From Fidelibacterota bacterium (GTDB lineage: Bacteria; Fidelibacterota; UBA8477; JABMPR01), in contig JAJRSW010000079.1 of the NCBI GenBank assembly GCA_024278595.1, forward strand, positions 1 through 46,944: a stretch of DNA of 46,944 nucleotides, given 5' to 3'. The notes beneath the pieces were generated by a model, which did not search any database, was not told where the DNA came from, and saw only the letters and a program-made list of their open reading frames with translations. Made by a program: the position numbers and the translations under genes. This document shows, in pieces, positions 34,414 to 43,395 of the stretch; position 1 is the stretch's first letter, and every line of letters starts with the position of its first letter.

Positions 34414-36054
34414 TCATGTCGCACAGCAACTCAACTCCTTTACATCCTTCTCAAAGGTCAAAGCAGCCAGCTTAATTCCTTCGGCATTGGTGAGATAAGG
34501 ATGGAACATTTCAATCAGTGCTTTGACAGTGACACCATTTTTAATCGCTAAAGCAATTTCCATAATCATCTCAGAGCCTTCAGGTGCTAAAATCCTGGCA
34601 CCGATAATTCGATCCGTGTCCGCATCCCTGATCAATTTGATCATTCCACGGGTATCTCTCGCGGCCAGTGCCCGTGGGACATACTCCATGGGTAAAACCG
34701 AGGTTTCTGCATTGATACCCAGCACTTGAGCCTGACGCTCATCCAGGCCAACACCGGTTACCTGTGGATCGGTAAAGATCACCCAGGGCAGCACATTGTA
34801 ATCACGCTTACCGGTCTCTCCCAGCAGCGCGTTCCGGGCTGCCAGCTTACCCTCATAAGCAGCTGTGTAAACGAACATGTTCTCATTGAGCACATCGCCC
34901 ACAGCATAGACGGATGAGATACTCGTCGTCAGCTGGTCATTGACCTTAATTCCACCATCAGGTTTAAGCTCAACACCAATTGATTCAAGACCCATATTAT
35001 CGCTATTGGGTGTGCGACCAGTGGCAATAATAATCTGATCTGCTGTGAACGATTCAGTTGTTCCATTGACCTTACTTGCCACCATGATCCCTGAGGCTGA
35101 TTTAGTGATCTTTTGAAACTGGGTATTTGTCACAACCTTGATACCCTCATCTTCCAGATAAGCGGTCAGTGCATCCGTGATATCTGCTGTTTCAGTGGGT
35201 AGGATTCTCTCCGAACGCTGGAGGATGGTGACCTTACTCCCCAGGCGCGAAAACATCTGGGCAATCTCCAGAGCAATGTAGCGCCCCCCCAGAACGATTA
35301 GTGATTTGGGTCGTTCGTCCAGCTCGAAAGCACTCTCATTGGTGAGGTAATGCACGTCTTTTAAGCCATCGATATCGGGGATATTGGGTCGAGCACCAGT
35401 GGCTACCAGTAGAAAGTCACCAGTGATCGTCTCACCATTCACTTCAACAGACTTAGGAGAGCTTAAAGTTGCTCGTCCGATTATCTGTCTGATCCCATCA
35501 ATGTCCCTGATAACATCCACATATTTTTGCTGCTGCAGTTGACCAACCAGATCCCGTTTCTGCTGCATGATAGCCTTGAAGTCTGAAATCCGGCCTTCGG
35601 TTTCTATTCCGGCAAATGTGTTATTCTGTGACTTATGCAGCGATTCAGCTGCTCTAATCAGATTCTTGGAAGGAACACAACCAACATTGACACAAGTCCC
35701 ACCCAGGGGTAAGCCATCATTGATCAGGGTGACCCGAGAGCCCAGGGATTGAGCTTCCAGTGCCGCACTGAAAGCGGCTGAACCGCCTCCGATTATAATT
35801 AGATGTTTCGTACTACCATCACCGGAAGTTTCACCTTTAATATTAGTCACTTCGTAATGACCTGTTCTGTTTACCAGGCCTACCAGATCATCTGAGCTCA
35901 GCACATCCTCATCGTAGGTCACGCGGGCATTCCTTTTACCGTAACTGGCCTGTTTTTCTTGCACACCATCGGCTGTGAGCAGCCTGGCAACGCTGGATTC
36001 ACAACTAGCACAGGTCATACCGGATATATTCATTTCAATGGTCTTAATTTTCAT
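34414..36054 (-). CDS. merA: mercuric reductase with N-terminal heavy-metal domain
   Basis: 546 residues; flavoenzyme that reduces Hg(II) to Hg(0) with NADPH in the cytosol. Residues ~5-65 are a MerP-like HMA domain (GMTCASC). The pyridine-nucleotide disulfide reductase core follows: FAD site IIGGGSAAFSAALEAQSLG (~86-104), redox motif GGTCVNVGCVPSKN (~117-130), NADPH part VLGGRYIALEIAQMFSRLG, FAD site YAVGDVL and dimer-domain PWVIFTDPQVTGVGL. The decisive feature is the C-terminal vicinal pair in ELSCCAT, which separates MerA from lipoamide dehydrogenase. AAGGTG precedes the ATG; merR lies 84 bases upstream. Confidence 0.96.
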   Translation of the reverse strand: MKIKTIEMNISGMTCASCESSVARLLTADGVQEKQASYGKRNARVTYDEDVLSSDDLVGLVNRTGHYEVTNIKGETSGDGSTKHLIIIGGGSAAFSAALEAQSLGSRVTLINDGLPLGGTCVNVGCVPSKNLIRAAESLHKSQNNTFAGIETEGRISDFKAIMQQKRDLVGQLQQQKYVDVIRDIDGIRQIIGRATLSSPKSVEVNGETITGDFLLVATGARPNIPDIDGLKDVHYLTNESAFELDERPKSLIVLGGRYIALEIAQMFSRLGSKVTILQRSERILPTETADITDALTAYLEDEGIKVVTNTQFQKITKSASGIMVASKVNGTTESFTADQIIIATGRTPNSDNMGLESIGVELKPDGGIKVNDQLTTSISSVYAVGDVLNENMFVYTAAYEGKLAARNALLGETGKRDYNVLPWVIFTDPQVTGVGLDERQAQVLGINAETSVLPMEYVPRALAARDTRGMIKLIRDADTDRIIGARILAPEGSEMIMEIALAIKNGVTVKALIEMFHPYLTNAEGIKLAALTFEKDVKELSCCAT

Positions 36055-36138
36055 GATTGCACCTTTTTATTCCTCTGCACGTATTTCAATTCTACAAGGT
36101 CATACGCTCTGTACCATGGTCCAGGGTTCCCGATCTTT

Positions 36139-36543
36139 TTAATTATTTATTTCGAAGGCATCCAGGATGGGACATTTACCGGCGGGTCCACTACCGTGAC
36201 AAGTTGATGCGAGAGTCGTCAGGGCCCGCTGCATACTGCGAAGTTCTGCAATCTTGTCTTTAATGATGGTAATTTTCTGATCAGCTTTCAATTTCACTTC
36301 CTCGCAGGTGGAAGAGGGGGCCACACGCAGTTCCAACAGCTCCTGGATATCAGCCAGCGTAAAACCATGTTTCTTGGCCAGCAGGATAAAATGCAGGCGT
36401 TTCAAATCATCATCTGTGTAGAGTCGATACCCAGCAGGACTGCGCGAAGGCTTTGGCAACAGTCCTTTGCGTTCATAGAAACGAACGGTTTCGTGATTGA
36501 TATTGGCTGCCTGGGCCAGTTTGCCGATAGTGTAAGTAATCAT
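36139..36543 (-). CDS. merR: MerR-family mercury-responsive regulator
   Basis: 134 residues. N-terminal winged HTH (TIGKLAQAANINHETVRFYERKGLL, then GYRLYTDDDLKRLHFI), long dimer helix, and three cysteines placed as the Hg(II) ligands of MerR: one in SSTCEEVKL (~79) and two nine residues apart in TCHGSGPAGKCPIL (~114, ~123). This matches the Tn501 pattern (82, 117, 126) and argues for mercury rather than copper, zinc or redox sensing. First gene of the operon with merA, so it regulates its own transcription. Confidence 0.93.
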   Translation of the reverse strand: MITYTIGKLAQAANINHETVRFYERKGLLPKPSRSPAGYRLYTDDDLKRLHFILLAKKHGFTLADIQELLELRVAPSSTCEEVKLKADQKITIIKDKIAELRSMQRALTTLASTCHGSGPAGKCPILDAFEINN

Positions 36544-36563
36544 ATTACCTCCTGTCTGGGGAC

Positions 36564-36595
36564 AATATACAACATTGTACCATACTACAAGGCAA
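36564..36595 (-). promoter_or_regulatory. mer promoter/operator with MerR-type long spacer
   Basis: On the minus strand TTGCCT (36595-36590) and TATATT (36569-36564) are separated by 20 bases, an overlong spacer typical of MerR-controlled promoters. Between them lies the perfect dyad TTGTA-N6-TACAA (36575-36590). It sits 21 bases upstream of the merR ATG. Box choice (18-20-base spacer) is uncertain. Confidence 0.6.
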
Positions 36596-36816
36596 GAGAT
36601 TATTAAAAAGGTTATGGTTAGTGGTGATTAGCCCATCGAAATGCTTAATCGTGACACAGGTTTCGAGAGTTTTTCGATAAACCCTTGTTGTTAAAAGCTG
36701 GTCAGTGACCATTAACCCCAGCAAAGTACTTAGCGATCAGGAAACAGGTTATACTTGCTATTGTTAATATATCAGGTTATATTAAACTAATCAATTGAAT
36801 AGGTTAATACAAATAT

Positions 36817-37497
36817 ATGATAACTCAAAGCCGTAAATTCAAAGATTCCATTTACGAACAATTTGGCAGGGTGGGCAAGGCAATTGCCAGCCCAACCAGA
36901 CTCGAAATTCTAGATTTATTGTGCCAGGGCCCCAGAACAGTCGAAGTACTTGCAGGAGAAGTTAATCAAAGTATCGCTAATACATCACAACACCTGCAAA
37001 CTCTCCGCGCCGTTCGATTTGTTGAAGCCGAAAAACAAGGTCTTTACGTTACTTATCGCCTGGCCGATAATGAGGTTTGTGACTTTTATAGAATGCTTCG
37101 AGATTTCGCAGAATATCGCCTATTCGAAATCGGCTATCAGAAACAACAATTTCTCGAGCAACATGGCATCCAGGAGGTTTTTGATAAAGCGGATTTACTA
37201 CAACGCATCCAAAGTGGTGCGGTGACCGTTCTTGATGTTAGACCGATACAGGAGTATCAGGCAGGTCATCTTCCTGGGTCTATCTCTATTCCGCTGCAAA
37301 ACCTAAGGCAGCGCCTTAACGAGCTTCCTGATGACCAGGAAATCGTTGCCTACTGTCGCGGACCATACTGTGTACTTGCGGTTAAGGCTGTCGAGCTCCT
37401 CCGGGAAAATGGCTTTAAAGCTGAGCGTCTGGAGGACGGTGTCGTTGACTGGAGAGCACAAGGTTTCCAACTGGAGTATGCAGATGCAGTGGTGTAA
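36817..37497 (+). CDS. ArsR-type winged-helix regulator fused to rhodanese
   Basis: 226 residues. The N-terminal ~15-105 are ArsR/SmtB HTH (GKAIASPTRLEILDLL, VNQSIANTSQHLQTLRAVRFVE, GLYVTYRL). The C-terminal ~125-220 are a rhodanese domain (VTVLDVRPIQEYQAGHLPGSISIPL, then IVAYCRGPYCVLAVKAVELL) with the active-site Cys in YCRGPYC. The HTH lacks the classic metal Cys box (ELCVCDL), so signalling through a persulfide on the rhodanese Cys, or on the second Cys of CRGPYC, is plausible. It heads an operon with a membrane protein and a DsrE selenoprotein, which fits sulfane-sulfur (or selenium) sensing. Start is ATG in A/T-rich DNA without a clear ribosome site. Confidence 0.88.
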   Translation: MITQSRKFKDSIYEQFGRVGKAIASPTRLEILDLLCQGPRTVEVLAGEVNQSIANTSQHLQTLRAVRFVEAEKQGLYVTYRLADNEVCDFYRMLRDFAEYRLFEIGYQKQQFLEQHGIQEVFDKADLLQRIQSGAVTVLDVRPIQEYQAGHLPGSISIPLQNLRQRLNELPDDQEIVAYCRGPYCVLAVKAVELLRENGFKAERLEDGVVDWRAQGFQLEYADAVV

Positions 37498-37550
37498 GCA
37501 CTTATCGTTACACACGCATTTATCAGTATAATAAATCAAGGAGGATTAAC

Positions 37551-38078
37551 ATGCCTGAGCAACTTATTCACAGTATCCTGTTAGCATTTCACAACATAGC
37601 CCTGGTTGGCTGCGCAGCAGCACCCTTTTATAACAAAAATTTAGTTACAACCAGGGCGCAATATGGTCCCAAGCTCTACTATGAACTCGATAAGGTGGTA
37701 GAGGATACAATACAGGGGAATACTCCGTATTGCATAGCCTTTATCATAACCCTATTTGTAACTGGCATAGGAATTCCCCTGAATCATTACGCTTTCGCTG
37801 GGGCTTTCAGAGAAATACACATGGTAGGTTCAATTGCTCTGGTAATGAAACTGCTTAGTGTTTTTGGCATGATGGTGATCATGTTTAAAATTTTTACTAA
37901 TATCAATCCTCGCTTACGAGAGTTATTTTCTGAATTCACACCTGATGGAGCAGCACAACAAGATGCTGAAACAGAATTCTTTGCATTGCGTGCGCGTCGT
38001 AAAGCACTGTGCGATACATGCCTGAAATTCGCATTTGGGGTTCTTATCTTTAGCGCTTTCATGGGATTCTCAATTTAG
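37551..38078 (+). CDS. 4-TM membrane protein between ArsR-rhodanese and DsrE
   Basis: 175 residues preceded by AAGGAGG at optimal distance. Helices near 8-27 (SILLAFHNIALVGCAAAPFY), 62-80 (CIAFIITLFVTGIGIPL), 92-115 (HMVGSIALVMKLLSVFGMMVIMF) and 155-173 (CLKFAFGVLIFSAFMGFSI). A charged loop (TPDGAAQQDAETEF, LRARRKALCDTC) precedes the last helix and carries a C-x-x-C. His residues in TM1, TM2 and TM3 could ligate heme, but no family is recognised. It lies 19 bases before the DsrE gene, so it is probably its membrane partner in sulfur-compound handling. Confidence 0.75.
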   Translation: MPEQLIHSILLAFHNIALVGCAAAPFYNKNLVTTRAQYGPKLYYELDKVVEDTIQGNTPYCIAFIITLFVTGIGIPLNHYAFAGAFREIHMVGSIALVMKLLSVFGMMVIMFKIFTNINPRLRELFSEFTPDGAAQQDAETEFFALRARRKALCDTCLKFAFGVLIFSAFMGFSI

Positions 38079-38097
38079 GCAGCCTGGGGGAAAGATC

Positions 38098-38442
38098 ATG
38101 ATCACATTCATATTGAATTATGCACCCTATGGCAACGAGAAAGCGTACAACGCATTGCGTCTCGCACGCGCTCTGGTGAAGCAAAAAGAGACCATCAGAA
38201 TATTTTTAATGGATGATGGAATCGTTAACGGCATTCAAAATCAAAAAACACCAGATGGCTATTACAATATTGAGCGACTGCTTAAAGGTTTTATCAAACG
38301 CGGTTATGATGTCCACACCTGAGGTACCTGTTGTGATGCCCGTGGGGTATCAGAAGAAATGATGATTGAGGGTATTGGCAGGAGTGATATGGATTCATTG
38401 GCAGGGTGGATTACAAGTAGTTATCAGGTCTTGACTTTTTAA
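38098..38442 (+). CDS. predicted DsrE-family selenoprotein (Sec at conserved Cys)
   Basis: Conventional calling stops at TGA 38320-38322 after 74 residues, but the frame continues to TAA 38440-38442, giving 114 codons, the normal DsrE/TusD-like length. The residues before and after match the family: FILNYAPYGNEKAYNALRLA, KTPDGYYNIERLLKGFIKRG, then [TGA]-GTCCDARGVSEEMMIEG and a final TSSYQVLTF. In homologues this spot reads C-G-T-C-x-D-A-R-G, so TGA replaces the catalytic Cys (U75, with C78 and C79). ATG 38098 has GGGGGAAAG just upstream. A hairpin with GU in its loop follows the TGA. DsrE-like selenoproteins are known from marine metagenome surveys. The enzyme would carry sulfane sulfur or selenium. 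Confidence 0.85.
38335..38351 (+). promoter_or_regulatory. bacterial SECIS-like hairpin (DsrE gene)
   Basis: GATGCC-CGTG-GGGTATC, starting 12 bases after the TGA. Pairs: C-G, C-G, bulged G, G-U, T-A, A-T, G-C. The tetraloop CGUG contains GU and lies 18 bases past the UGA, within the usual window. A competing outer pairing GGTACC/GGTATC also exists. Weaker than the mer-operon hairpin but in the right place. Confidence 0.5.
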
Positions 38443-38454
38443 TGGCGCAGGTGG

Positions 38455-38559
38455 TTATTCCGGAAGTTTCGGACATCCCGGCAAGCCTGTCGGGACTATG
38501 CTTCACATTTGAAGTATGACGGGCTCGCAACAAGTTCCTTCCCGACACGATTGTCGGGA
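38455..38559. repeat. cluster of near-identical hairpins after the DsrE operon
   Basis: TCCCGGCA-AGCC-TGTCGGGA (38476-38495) and TCCCGACA-CGAT-TGTCGGGA (38540-38559) are almost the same 8-bp hairpin. A third small hairpin (CTTCA-CATT-TGAAG, around 38501-38514) lies between them, and TCCG...CGGA precedes. It begins 13 bases past the selenoprotein stop. REP-like element or transcript end between the plus-strand operon and convergent hemL. Confidence 0.6.
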
Positions 38560-38580
38560 CCTTCTACTCTCAGAGATCAC

Positions 38581-38711
38581 AGAGTGTTGTTATTTATGAG
38601 TTTAGATGTGTTCGCTGTATGTGAATGTATTTATCCGACTTAGGGTATATTTAATAATTTCTCAGCTACTTTTTGCCGGTTCGTCAAGTTCGATAAATAA
38701 GGAAATATTTT
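38581..38711. repeat. ~125-bp dispersed repeat, copy B
   Basis: Counterpart of 27268-27392, same orientation. Shared blocks include GTTGTTATTTATGAGTTTAGA, TGTATTTATCCGACTTAGGG and TTTCAGCTACTTTTTGC in nearly identical order and spacing. It fills most of the gap between the hairpin cluster and hemL. Confidence 0.6.
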
Positions 38712-38745
38712 GAACTTATAACGCAATTTTTAAGTCCAACTGGTA

Positions 38746-40026
38746 TTAATAAATCATGTCCAAGGCTGACTCCAAATGATCGAGAAAGATATCAATATCC
38801 GTAACTAGGTGGGAAGTAGATAAAAATCCGGCTTCATACTGGCTTGGGGCAAGGTAAATCCCCTTGTCCAACATTATATTAAAATACCGATTAAAGCGAT
38901 CAATGTCACATTTAGCCACATCAAGCGTATTCTTTGGTGCATCCGGCATAAAAAAGAGGGTAAACATGCTCCCAACACGGTGTTGAGATAGTGGCAGGTT
39001 CTTTGTCTCTATGATGGAACGGATCCCATTTTCTAATTGTTTACCAAGCTGTTCAAGAGTGTTATAGGTATCATTGCTTAATCGTTTAAGAGTTTCCATA
39101 CCGGCAGTCACAGCCACCGGGTTTCCACTCAAGGTTCCCGCCTGGTAGATCGGGCCGGCAGGGGCAACCTGTTCCATATACTTCCGTTTCCCCCCGTAAG
39201 CTCCAATGGGCATACCTCCACCAATCACCTTGCCATAGGTTACGAGATCAGGATCGATTGAATAGCGTTGTATTGCACCCCCGGCAGCAATCCGGAAACC
39301 AGTCATGACTTCATCCAGAATCAGCAAGCTCCCGTGTTGGTGACACAGTGACTTGAGATTATGTAGAAACCCTTCCTGAGGTGGGATACAACCCGTATTG
39401 CCATTCACAGGTTCAACGATAACTGCAGCTATCTGATGGGGATTTTCTTTAAACACCAGCTCAACAGAATCCAGGTCATTAAATTGTGCCAGCAAGGTGT
39501 CAGCCGCAGTACCACGCGGAACTCCTGGGGAATTTGGTTCACCCAAGGTCATGGCTCCTGACCCGGCTGCAATCAGAAAAGCATCGGCATGACCGTGATA
39601 ATTACCATCAAACTTGATAATTTTATCCCGACCAGTCGCACCACGGGCTACCCGAATCGCACTCATGGTTGCTTCTGTCCCACTACTTACCAGACGGATC
39701 ATTTCAAGACCGGGAATCCGATCAATAATTAACTCAGCAAGCTCTATTTCCAGCTCAGTCGGTGCACCAAAGCTCAATCCTTGTGTTGCTATATTCTGCA
39801 CAGCAGCAATAATCTCCGGATGAGCATGCCCCAGGATCATAGGACCCCAGGACCCTACGAAATCCAGGTAGCGCTTGCCATCTACATCATAAACAAAGGC
39901 GCCCTCACCCCGGCTGATGAATGGAGGTGTTCCCCCAACACTCTTAAAAGCCCGAACAGGCGAATTCACTCCGCCCGGTATCGACTTCTGGGCACGCTTC
40001 ATCAATGTTTGACTCTTAGACATCAT
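38746..40026 (-). CDS. hemL: glutamate-1-semialdehyde 2,1-aminomutase
   Basis: 426 residues; PLP enzyme that converts glutamate-1-semialdehyde to 5-aminolevulinate, showing that ALA is made by the C5 pathway. Motifs: SIPGGVNSPVRAF (~15-27), FVGSWGPMILGHAHPEI, SSGTEATMSAIRVARGATGRDKIIKFDGNYHG region, LILDEVMTGFR with the PLP Asp, and VTYGKVIGGGMPIGAYGG with the Schiff-base Lys. Two adjacent ATGs (40026, 40023) are possible starts. Last gene of the heme operon, 20 bases after hemB. Confidence 0.96.
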   Translation of the reverse strand: MMSKSQTLMKRAQKSIPGGVNSPVRAFKSVGGTPPFISRGEGAFVYDVDGKRYLDFVGSWGPMILGHAHPEIIAAVQNIATQGLSFGAPTELEIELAELIIDRIPGLEMIRLVSSGTEATMSAIRVARGATGRDKIIKFDGNYHGHADAFLIAAGSGAMTLGEPNSPGVPRGTAADTLLAQFNDLDSVELVFKENPHQIAAVIVEPVNGNTGCIPPQEGFLHNLKSLCHQHGSLLILDEVMTGFRIAAGGAIQRYSIDPDLVTYGKVIGGGMPIGAYGGKRKYMEQVAPAGPIYQAGTLSGNPVAVTAGMETLKRLSNDTYNTLEQLGKQLENGIRSIIETKNLPLSQHRVGSMFTLFFMPDAPKNTLDVAKCDIDRFNRYFNIMLDKGIYLAPSQYEAGFLSTSHLVTDIDIFLDHLESALDMIY

Positions 40027-40046
40027 ATTTAATCTCTTTCATTAAA

Positions 40047-41033
40047 CTATACCTTTAAAAAATTCGCAGCTTCTTTAGCAAAGTACGTTATAATTATATC
40101 TGCACCAGCTCGTTTCATGGCAAGTAGTGATTCCAGCATCACAGCATCTCCATTAATCCAGCCCTTTTCAGCAGCGGCTTTGATCATACTGTACTCACCA
40201 CTCACATTGTAACAAGCAACTGGTAATGATGTAGAGTCCTTTATCAGCGAGATAATATCAAGATATGCTAAAGCAGGCTTTACCATGAGGATATCAGCCC
40301 CCTCATCAATATCCAGTTCAGCTTCCCTGAGGGCTTCACGTCGATTGGCTGGATCCATTTGATAAGCTCTGCGATTCCCAAACTGGGGAGCCGACTCAGC
40401 CGCATCACGGAAAGGTCCGTAGTAAGCTGATGCATATTTCACGGCGTAGCTCATAATGGGTACCTGAGTGAAATTATGATCGTCAAGTGCATCTCGAATC
40501 GCTCCCACCATACCGTCCATCATTCCTGAAGGCGCCACCATATCTACGCCAGCTTCAGCATGACTGATAGCTTGACGTTGGAGATAATTAAGGGTTTGGT
40601 CGTTATCTACCTCCTGATCCGCTAGAACTCCGCAATGCCCATGATCAGTATATTCACACATGCATACATCTGTGATTAACATTAGTTCTGGATAGTCTGC
40701 TTTCAACTTGCGTAATGTCTGCTGAATAATTCCTTCCTCATTGATTGCATCACTTCCAACTGCATCCTTTTCTGCAGGAATACCAAAAAGAATTAACCTT
40801 CTAATCCCGGAGTCTAGAACCTGATCGATTTCCTCTTGAATGCGATCAAGTGACCACTGATAGATTCCGGGCATAGTCTCAATGGCACGTTTGGTATTCT
40901 GCTGTGCAGTAACGAAAACGGGGTAAATTAGATCGTTTGTGGTCAGGGTTGCCTCACGTAACAGATCCCTGAAGTTGGCATCTTGCCGCAGGCGACGGGG
41001 TCTTTGAATCAGGTCATAGATGTCTTTTGGCAT
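40047..41033 (-). CDS. hemB: porphobilinogen synthase (ALA dehydratase)
   Basis: 328 residues from ATG 41033; chosen over the longer frame (41063) because GAGGAG lies about 9 bases upstream. Condenses two ALA to porphobilinogen. It has the zinc-type Cys site in [14 protein letters not shown], first active-site Lys in [15 protein letters not shown] and Schiff-base Lys in [16 protein letters not shown]. The N-terminal [14 protein letters not shown] is typical. It lies between hemY and hemL. Confidence 0.96.
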   Translation of the reverse strand: MPKDIYDLIQRPRRLRQDANFRDLLREATLTTNDLIYPVFVTAQQNTKRAIETMPGIYQWSLDRIQEEIDQVLDSGIRRLILFGIPAEKDAVGSDAINEEGIIQQTLRKLKADYPELMLITDVCMCEYTDHGHCGVLADQEVDNDQTLNYLQRQAISHAEAGVDMVAPSGMMDGMVGAIRDALDDHNFTQVPIMSYAVKYASAYYGPFRDAAESAPQFGNRRAYQMDPANRREALREAELDIDEGADILMVKPALAYLDIISLIKDSTSLPVACYNVSGEYSMIKAAAEKGWINGDAVMLESLLAMKRAGADIIITYFAKEAANFLKV

Positions 41034-41046
41034 GGTTTTAATCTCC

Positions 41047-42426
41047 TCATTCAGCTTGATCAATTAAAGCTTCAGCTAATTCAGACGCATGTTTAATTGT
41101 ATCGGCTACAGATATTCCCGAACAGTAATTTCCGGTAAAATGTAGGCCGGGATGTTGCTTCTCGAGACCTGATAGTATGGCTTTGTATTTTCCATAGCCC
41201 ACATTGTATTGTGGAATCGCTTTGAGCCACCGTTTCATCAAATGAAAAACAGGAGAACCTTTGATTCCCAGCAAGCTACTTAGATCAGCCATGACTGTTT
41301 TAATCAGTTCAGAATCTGCCAACTTGGTCAAATCAGGCTGACGCACTCCTCCAAGAAATACGGTTATGGTAACATGACCCTCAGGGGCTCGGTCGGGAAA
41401 CAGAGTCGAGGTAAAGAGTGCGCCCAAAATGTTTAGCTGCTCAACTTCAGGGACCAACATTCCAAAGCCGTCTAGCGGATGGTCAACTTGTTCCCGCTTG
41501 AAACCCAAAGTCAATGTCGTTACCGGTGGGTGGTGTATCTCTGCGAGTTCGCTGAATCCCTGCACATTTGCACTATTCAAGGTTAGTTCCTCTAAATGAT
41601 ATACAGGTCCTGCGTAAATAACATGATCAGCATGCTCCGTTTTCTCAGCCCCATCATCACAGCGAACTTGTACGATCCACTTATCCTTTTCTCTAGATAA
41701 GGCAGTAACTTTGGTGTTTGTTTCAAGGTCAGTTCCAAGACGACTTGCCAGTATTTCCGGCAGTGTACCAAGTCCACCTTTAAAGGAAATCATTCTAGCG
41801 CTTTGCTTGGACTGTTCCGCTGACTTTTTACGCTTTTTAGCCCCTTTAATCTGGCCTTTGATCAAGCTACCATATTCTTGTTCCAGTGCGTAGAGTTTTG
41901 CAAAACCATGCTTTACGCTTAACTGTCCAGGATCGCCAGCATAGACGCCTGCAACAAATGGGTTAATGGCATAATCCAGGAATTCTTGTCCCAATCGGCG
42001 GAGAACAAAATCAGCTAGCGATTCCTCATATCGATTATCCCAAGCTGGAATAAATGGCTCTCGGATTAATTTCAACTTAGTCAATAAGCCAAATAGGGGC
42101 GTCAGGATGAAGGCGATTGGAGAACCAGGTAGCGCAACGGGTTTATTCTCTCGAACAATAAAGCGTTTCTGCCCCGAATCATTGGCATAGATTTTTTCGC
42201 CTGTTAAGCCAGCGGCATCGATCAATTCAGCAACTTTGGGCGATGTCTCCAGGACTGTATTGGGTCCCAGCTCCGCTAAGAAACCTTGTTTCTTTTCAGT
42301 TCTAATAGCGCCTCCAACTCTCGGGGAAGCCTCGTATAGCGACACCCTCCAGCCAGCTTGCTTAAGTTTGAAAGCAATGGTAAGCCCCGCAATGCCGGCC
42401 CCTATAACAGCTACTTTTTTGGTCAT
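41047..42426 (-). CDS. hemY: protoporphyrinogen oxidase, HemY/PPOX type
   Basis: 459-residue FAD protein. Dinucleotide motif [19 protein letters not shown] (~6-24), [47 protein letters not shown] and the C-terminal FAD contact [16 protein letters not shown]. This is the oxygen-dependent family (in some bacteria it oxidises coproporphyrinogen instead). With ferrochelatase overlapping by 4 bases and an oxygen-independent coproporphyrinogen enzyme in the same operon, the protoporphyrin route is the simplest reading. Confidence 0.93.
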   Translation of the reverse strand: MTKKVAVIGAGIAGLTIAFKLKQAGWRVSLYEASPRVGGAIRTEKKQGFLAELGPNTVLETSPKVAELIDAAGLTGEKIYANDSGQKRFIVRENKPVALPGSPIAFILTPLFGLLTKLKLIREPFIPAWDNRYEESLADFVLRRLGQEFLDYAINPFVAGVYAGDPGQLSVKHGFAKLYALEQEYGSLIKGQIKGAKKRKKSAEQSKQSARMISFKGGLGTLPEILASRLGTDLETNTKVTALSREKDKWIVQVRCDDGAEKTEHADHVIYAGPVYHLEELTLNSANVQGFSELAEIHHPPVTTLTLGFKREQVDHPLDGFGMLVPEVEQLNILGALFTSTLFPDRAPEGHVTITVFLGGVRQPDLTKLADSELIKTVMADLSSLLGIKGSPVFHLMKRWLKAIPQYNVGYGKYKAILSGLEKQHPGLHFTGNYCSGISVADTIKHASELAEALIDQAE

Positions 42427-43373
42427 TCCAGATTCTCTCTTACTAGGTTTTCTAAAACATCAATAAACTTCTCTGAAGTCTGAACGGTGGATGCTCTTAC
42501 AAAACGCTTAAAACCCAATTTATGAGCCAACTCAGCGAATTCAATATCTAACTCAAACAGGGTTTCTAGATGTTCAGAAACAAAGGATATTGGATAGACC
42601 AGGACTTGTTCGACGCCTGCATTTATTAACCGCTCAAGTTCGTTCTGTAAAGGCGGTCCCACCCATTTAACTGGTCCCACTTTACTCTGAAAGGCTAATG
42701 AATGCTTTAATTCACTGGGCAACTTCGCCATAATTTGCTGTGTATTCTCCCGAATTTCATCCACATAGGTATCACCAGCTTTAACCCTGCTCGCAGGTAT
42801 TGAATGTGCCGAGAACAGAATATGGGGTGTACTTTCAAATCCCGGTAATGACTCCAGGATCCGATCTGCACAGGCCTGGTTATACTCTGGTATCAAATAA
42901 AAGCGTTCAATTAAAAGTGGTTCTGGCAAATCTGCCCCATGTCGGCTCCATTCATTGAAAATGGAAAGTGTGGTAGTCGATGAATAGTGAGGGAATAAGG
43001 GGAGTAAGATGATACGTTCGAATCCATCGGCACGTATTTCGTCCGCAATCTCCGCAATAAAAGGGTGCCAATAACGCTGGGCTGTGAAGACCTTAATCTC
43101 GGGCTGATCTTTGAAGCGATCTTTCAGTGCCTCTGCCTGAGCATTTGTATTTGCTGCCAAGGGTGACCCACCTCCAATAGCCTGATAGAATTTCTTGGAT
43201 TTTGGAGCCCGCAGGGTTGCGATCATACTTGAAAAGAAAGCCTGCCCAGGCTTGCCAAAGGGGAAATGAAAGATATCAGGATCACTGAACAGTTGTTTCA
43301 GAAAGGGTTTTACTTCATCAAGATTACCAGGTGCGCCTAAGTTAGCCAAAATAACAGCCGTTCTCATTTGCAT
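42423..43373 (-). CDS. hemH: ferrochelatase
   Basis: 316 residues; inserts Fe(II) into protoporphyrin IX. N-terminal VILANLGAPGNLDEVKPFL, GGGSPLAANTNAQAEALK, AQRYWHPFIAEIADE, LLPLFPHYSSTTTLSIF and the metal-inserting His in LFSAHSIPASR, followed by FQSKVGPVKWVGPPL and YPISFVSEHLETLFELD. All classical positions are present. Overlaps hemY by 4 bases (ATGA). Confidence 0.95.
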   Translation of the reverse strand: MQMRTAVILANLGAPGNLDEVKPFLKQLFSDPDIFHFPFGKPGQAFFSSMIATLRAPKSKKFYQAIGGGSPLAANTNAQAEALKDRFKDQPEIKVFTAQRYWHPFIAEIADEIRADGFERIILLPLFPHYSSTTTLSIFNEWSRHGADLPEPLLIERFYLIPEYNQACADRILESLPGFESTPHILFSAHSIPASRVKAGDTYVDEIRENTQQIMAKLPSELKHSLAFQSKVGPVKWVGPPLQNELERLINAGVEQVLVYPISFVSEHLETLFELDIEFAELAHKLGFKRFVRASTVQTSEKFIDVLENLVRENLE

Positions 43374-43395
43374 TTACCTGCTTTGGATGATTGAT

